Part shown: one piece after another, positions 33,381-34,381 of the stretch
Position numbering within the stretch: position 1 is the first letter of the stretch
Layout of the letters: each line of letters opens with the position of its first letter
IMG/VR virus record: IMGVR_UViG_3300010354_000286
Location: 1-34,381 of that record
Strand: one strand, 5' to 3'
Source: a virus
Length of the DNA stretch: 34,381 bases
Translations under genes and position numbers: made by a program
Notes under the pieces: generated by a model
Told to the model about the DNA's origin: nothing
The model's input: the letters and a program-made list of their open reading frames with translations, nothing else
Databases searched by the model: none

Positions 33381-33416
33381 ATATAATGCGATTATTTTGT
33401 AATCGCATTATATATG
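33378..33416 (-). promoter_or_regulatory. 17-bp perfect inverted repeat at the start of the 59-residue gene
   Basis: Plus-strand arms 33378-33394 and 33400-33416, loop TTTTG; each arm holds AATGCGATTA or its complement. The RNA hairpin pairs the ATG of the 59-residue gene and contains the stop of the 47-residue gene. No T-tract follows, so it is not a standard terminator. Confidence 0.8.
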
Positions 33417-33535
33417 ACAATTATCAGAACACCTATAGGTATTCCAATAATACGAAACATCTTTCCAGGATAGCGTATTAACCATCCCGCAAAGACTACC
33501 TTCCAGAAGTTCCAATAAGGATATCTTTTCTTCAT
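33392..33535 (-). CDS. small single-pass membrane protein, 47 residues
   Basis: Translation MKKRYPYWNFWKVVFAGWLI, then RYPGKMFRIIGIPIGVLIIV and IYNAITK. The end (about 28-43) is a strongly hydrophobic segment, predicted to span the membrane; the N-terminus is basic and aromatic (KKRYPYW), consistent with it being on the inside. Its ATG overlaps the stop of the HNH-like gene (ATGA), which implies coupled translation. Function unknown; small early membrane proteins of phages sometimes alter the host envelope. Confidence 0.8.
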   Translation of the reverse strand: MKKRYPYWNFWKVVFAGWLIRYPGKMFRIIGIPIGVLIIVIYNAITK

Positions 33536-33972
33536 TGAATAAATCGAGATGTTACAGTTTCTCTATGATGAATAATATCAACTGAATCATAATTATGAGG
33601 ATTTGGAATAAATGTCTCTGCTACTAATCTGTGAATATTCACCTTTTTTTGTCGCAGAAATTTTCCATTCTCATCCCGAAGCGTGATGTTAATGGAAGGA
33701 TACTGATATTTTGGGTGTGATGGATTTCCCCTCAGATGCGTGTTCAGAGGTATCAATCCATACTCATTTAATTCAGTATTCCTATCATAAATTCCAGGAG
33801 ATCTGTATGCTTTCCCATCATCTGCAATATAATATCCAGGATATTGAGTTTCTTTAATAGTTTCCGGAATTTTTATTGGAGGAAATTTTGGAGGGTCGAT
33901 TATATTATTCTTTTTCCTCAGATAATATCTTCTTCTTGCTTCTTTTTGTTTTTGCGGATCTTTATGCGGCAT
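33532..33972 (-). CDS. truncated HNH-like protein lacking the HNH core
   Basis: An N-terminal basic motif (PHKDPQKQKEARRRYYLRKK, 2-21) of the kind found in phage HNH and NUMOD proteins is followed by a NUMOD4-like beta region (GYYIADDGKAYRSPGI, 46-61). The KKVNIHRLVAETFIPNPHN stretch (109-127) is the usual lead-in to an HNH nuclease. In intact members it is followed by a conserved NHIDG-type segment, N residues and a C-terminal half. Here the protein ends 19 residues later (SVDIIHHRETVTSRFIQ), so most of the HNH core is missing. It may be a DNA-binding remnant. No Shine-Dalgarno is seen. It overlaps the next gene by 4 nt (ATGA). Confidence 0.75.
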   Translation of the reverse strand: MPHKDPQKQKEARRRYYLRKKNNIIDPPKFPPIKIPETIKETQYPGYYIADDGKAYRSPGIYDRNTELNEYGLIPLNTHLRGNPSHPKYQYPSINITLRDENGKFLRQKKVNIHRLVAETFIPNPHNYDSVDIIHHRETVTSRFIQ

Positions 33973-34125
33973 TTTTTTCTGGAAAAAATTTTTTTATGAG
34001 AGCGATAGAAAGGTCGAAAAAGACATACAGTGTAGGTTACAGGGATCCAAAAAAATAATATACGACAACGCCGCGCCGCGCTATAACAAACCGCCCAGAA
34101 TTAACTGCCTATTCATGACACTGCC

Positions 34126-34154
34126 ATCATAACATAATGCGGCACCAGTGTCAA
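34126..34154 (-). promoter_or_regulatory. sigma-70-like promoter upstream of the HNH-like gene
   Basis: Minus-strand TTGACA (34154-34149), 17-nt spacer, TATGAT (34131-34126). Matches are 6/6 and 5/6. It would drive the HNH-like, 47-residue and 59-residue genes, with a start near 34119. Confidence 0.7.
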
Positions 34155-34165
34155 CCAGTGCCGCA
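34138..34165 (-). promoter_or_regulatory. 8-bp inverted repeat flanking the -35 (possible operator or weak terminator)
   Basis: Perfect arms TGCGGCAC / GTGCCGCA (34138-34145 and 34158-34165) with a 12-nt loop that contains the -35. It begins 13 nt after the stop of the 44-residue gene. It could be an operator for the promoter or a terminator of that gene, but no T-tract follows. Confidence 0.55.
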
Positions 34166-34178
34166 CAGTAATTATAAC

Positions 34179-34313
34179 TCAGACAGCAAACACCTCCGCG
34201 ACGATATCAATATTCTCCTGCTCAATATCGGCAACGATGACATCGAGAATCTCAAGAATCTCAGCGCCAGTGTTACCTTGTGCCAGCAGAGAAAATGCAA
34301 TCGACTTGGACAT
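34179..34313 (-). CDS. small conserved protein, 44 residues
   Basis: Translation MSKSIAFSLLAQGNTGAEIL, then EILDVIVADIEQENIDIVAE, VFAV; acidic and probably one or two helices. I recall close relatives in cyanophages and in marine Synechococcus, but no function. Codons are GC-rich (many C/G third bases) compared with the AT-rich structural genes, suggesting an origin or selection unlike the neighbours. No Shine-Dalgarno is visible in the leader. A possible -10, TATAAA, is at 34363-34358; a -35 would fall at or beyond the window edge. Confidence 0.8.
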   Translation of the reverse strand: MSKSIAFSLLAQGNTGAEILEILDVIVADIEQENIDIVAEVFAV

Positions 34314-34381
34314 AATGAAGAAGAAGTGTGTTAGTTAGTGTGTTAACAGTGAGTGTCTTTATAGGGGCGCATCTCATTCCC

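Larger units (their letters stand above)
33973..34178. other. non-coding spacer between the 44-residue and HNH-like genes
   Basis: About 200 nt with no gene I would call. It holds a promoter (34126-34154), the flanking inverted repeat, a GC-rich run (cgccgcgccgcg, about 34070), A/T runs (34049-34056) and an A/T-rich palindromic stretch near 33975-33990. The GC-rich half is unlike the AT-rich rest of the window. Confidence 0.6.

Noticed and set aside
34049-34085. GC-rich run followed by a T-tract (minus strand) as a terminator
   Set aside because: No convincing stem: the GC-rich run cannot form a good hairpin next to the T-tract.
34081-34116. 11-codon frame MNRQLILGGLL starting 3 nt after the predicted transcript start
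   Set aside because: Too short to judge, leaderless, and no sign of a leader-peptide attenuator downstream.
33973-34178. tRNA gene in the spacer
   Set aside because: No cloverleaf, T-loop (GGTTCRA) or CCA-like end could be found on either strand.

Overview
The window looks like part of the structural-gene cluster of a T4-like marine cyanophage (Kyanoviridae-type myovirus of Synechococcus or Prochlorococcus). Reasons: all genes lie on the minus strand, the sequence is AT-rich, genes are tightly packed, and the T4 order 25-6-(7)-8-(9/10)-13-14-15-16-17 is recognisable. Several tiny proteins are of kinds I recall from cyanophage genomes. No host gene, tRNA, CRISPR array or insertion sequence was seen.

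Read in the direction of transcription (right to left). The right end (34381 to about 32186) is early-type: a 44-residue protein in GC-richer DNA, a non-coding promoter region, a truncated HNH-like protein, a 47-residue membrane peptide, a 59-residue protein, a glycosyltransferase and a 46-residue basic protein, closed by a hairpin terminator. Two promoters close to the sigma-70 consensus are visible there. From about 32185 leftwards come virion genes: two small unknowns, baseplate wedge gp25 and gp6, a giant 4171-residue protein in the gp7 slot, gp8-like, a 2769-residue DUF4815 protein in the gp9/gp10 slot, two small unknowns, neck proteins gp13 and gp14, tail completion protein gp15, small terminase gp16, a Cys-rich 659-residue mosaic, and the start of the large terminase gp17, cut by the window edge. 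Together these make the baseplate wedge, the head-tail neck and the DNA-packaging motor.

The two giant genes cover about 60% of the window. The most interesting signals are: (1) short beta-type modules shared between the neck proteins and the giant baseplate proteins, one still alike at DNA level; (2) late-promoter-like boxes (NATAAATA) whose TAA is also the stop codon of the preceding gene; (3) a terminator whose loop holds a late-promoter-like box next to the following start codon; (4) a 17-bp perfect hairpin that pairs a start codon; (5) five small genes under 60 codons that a length cut-off would miss.
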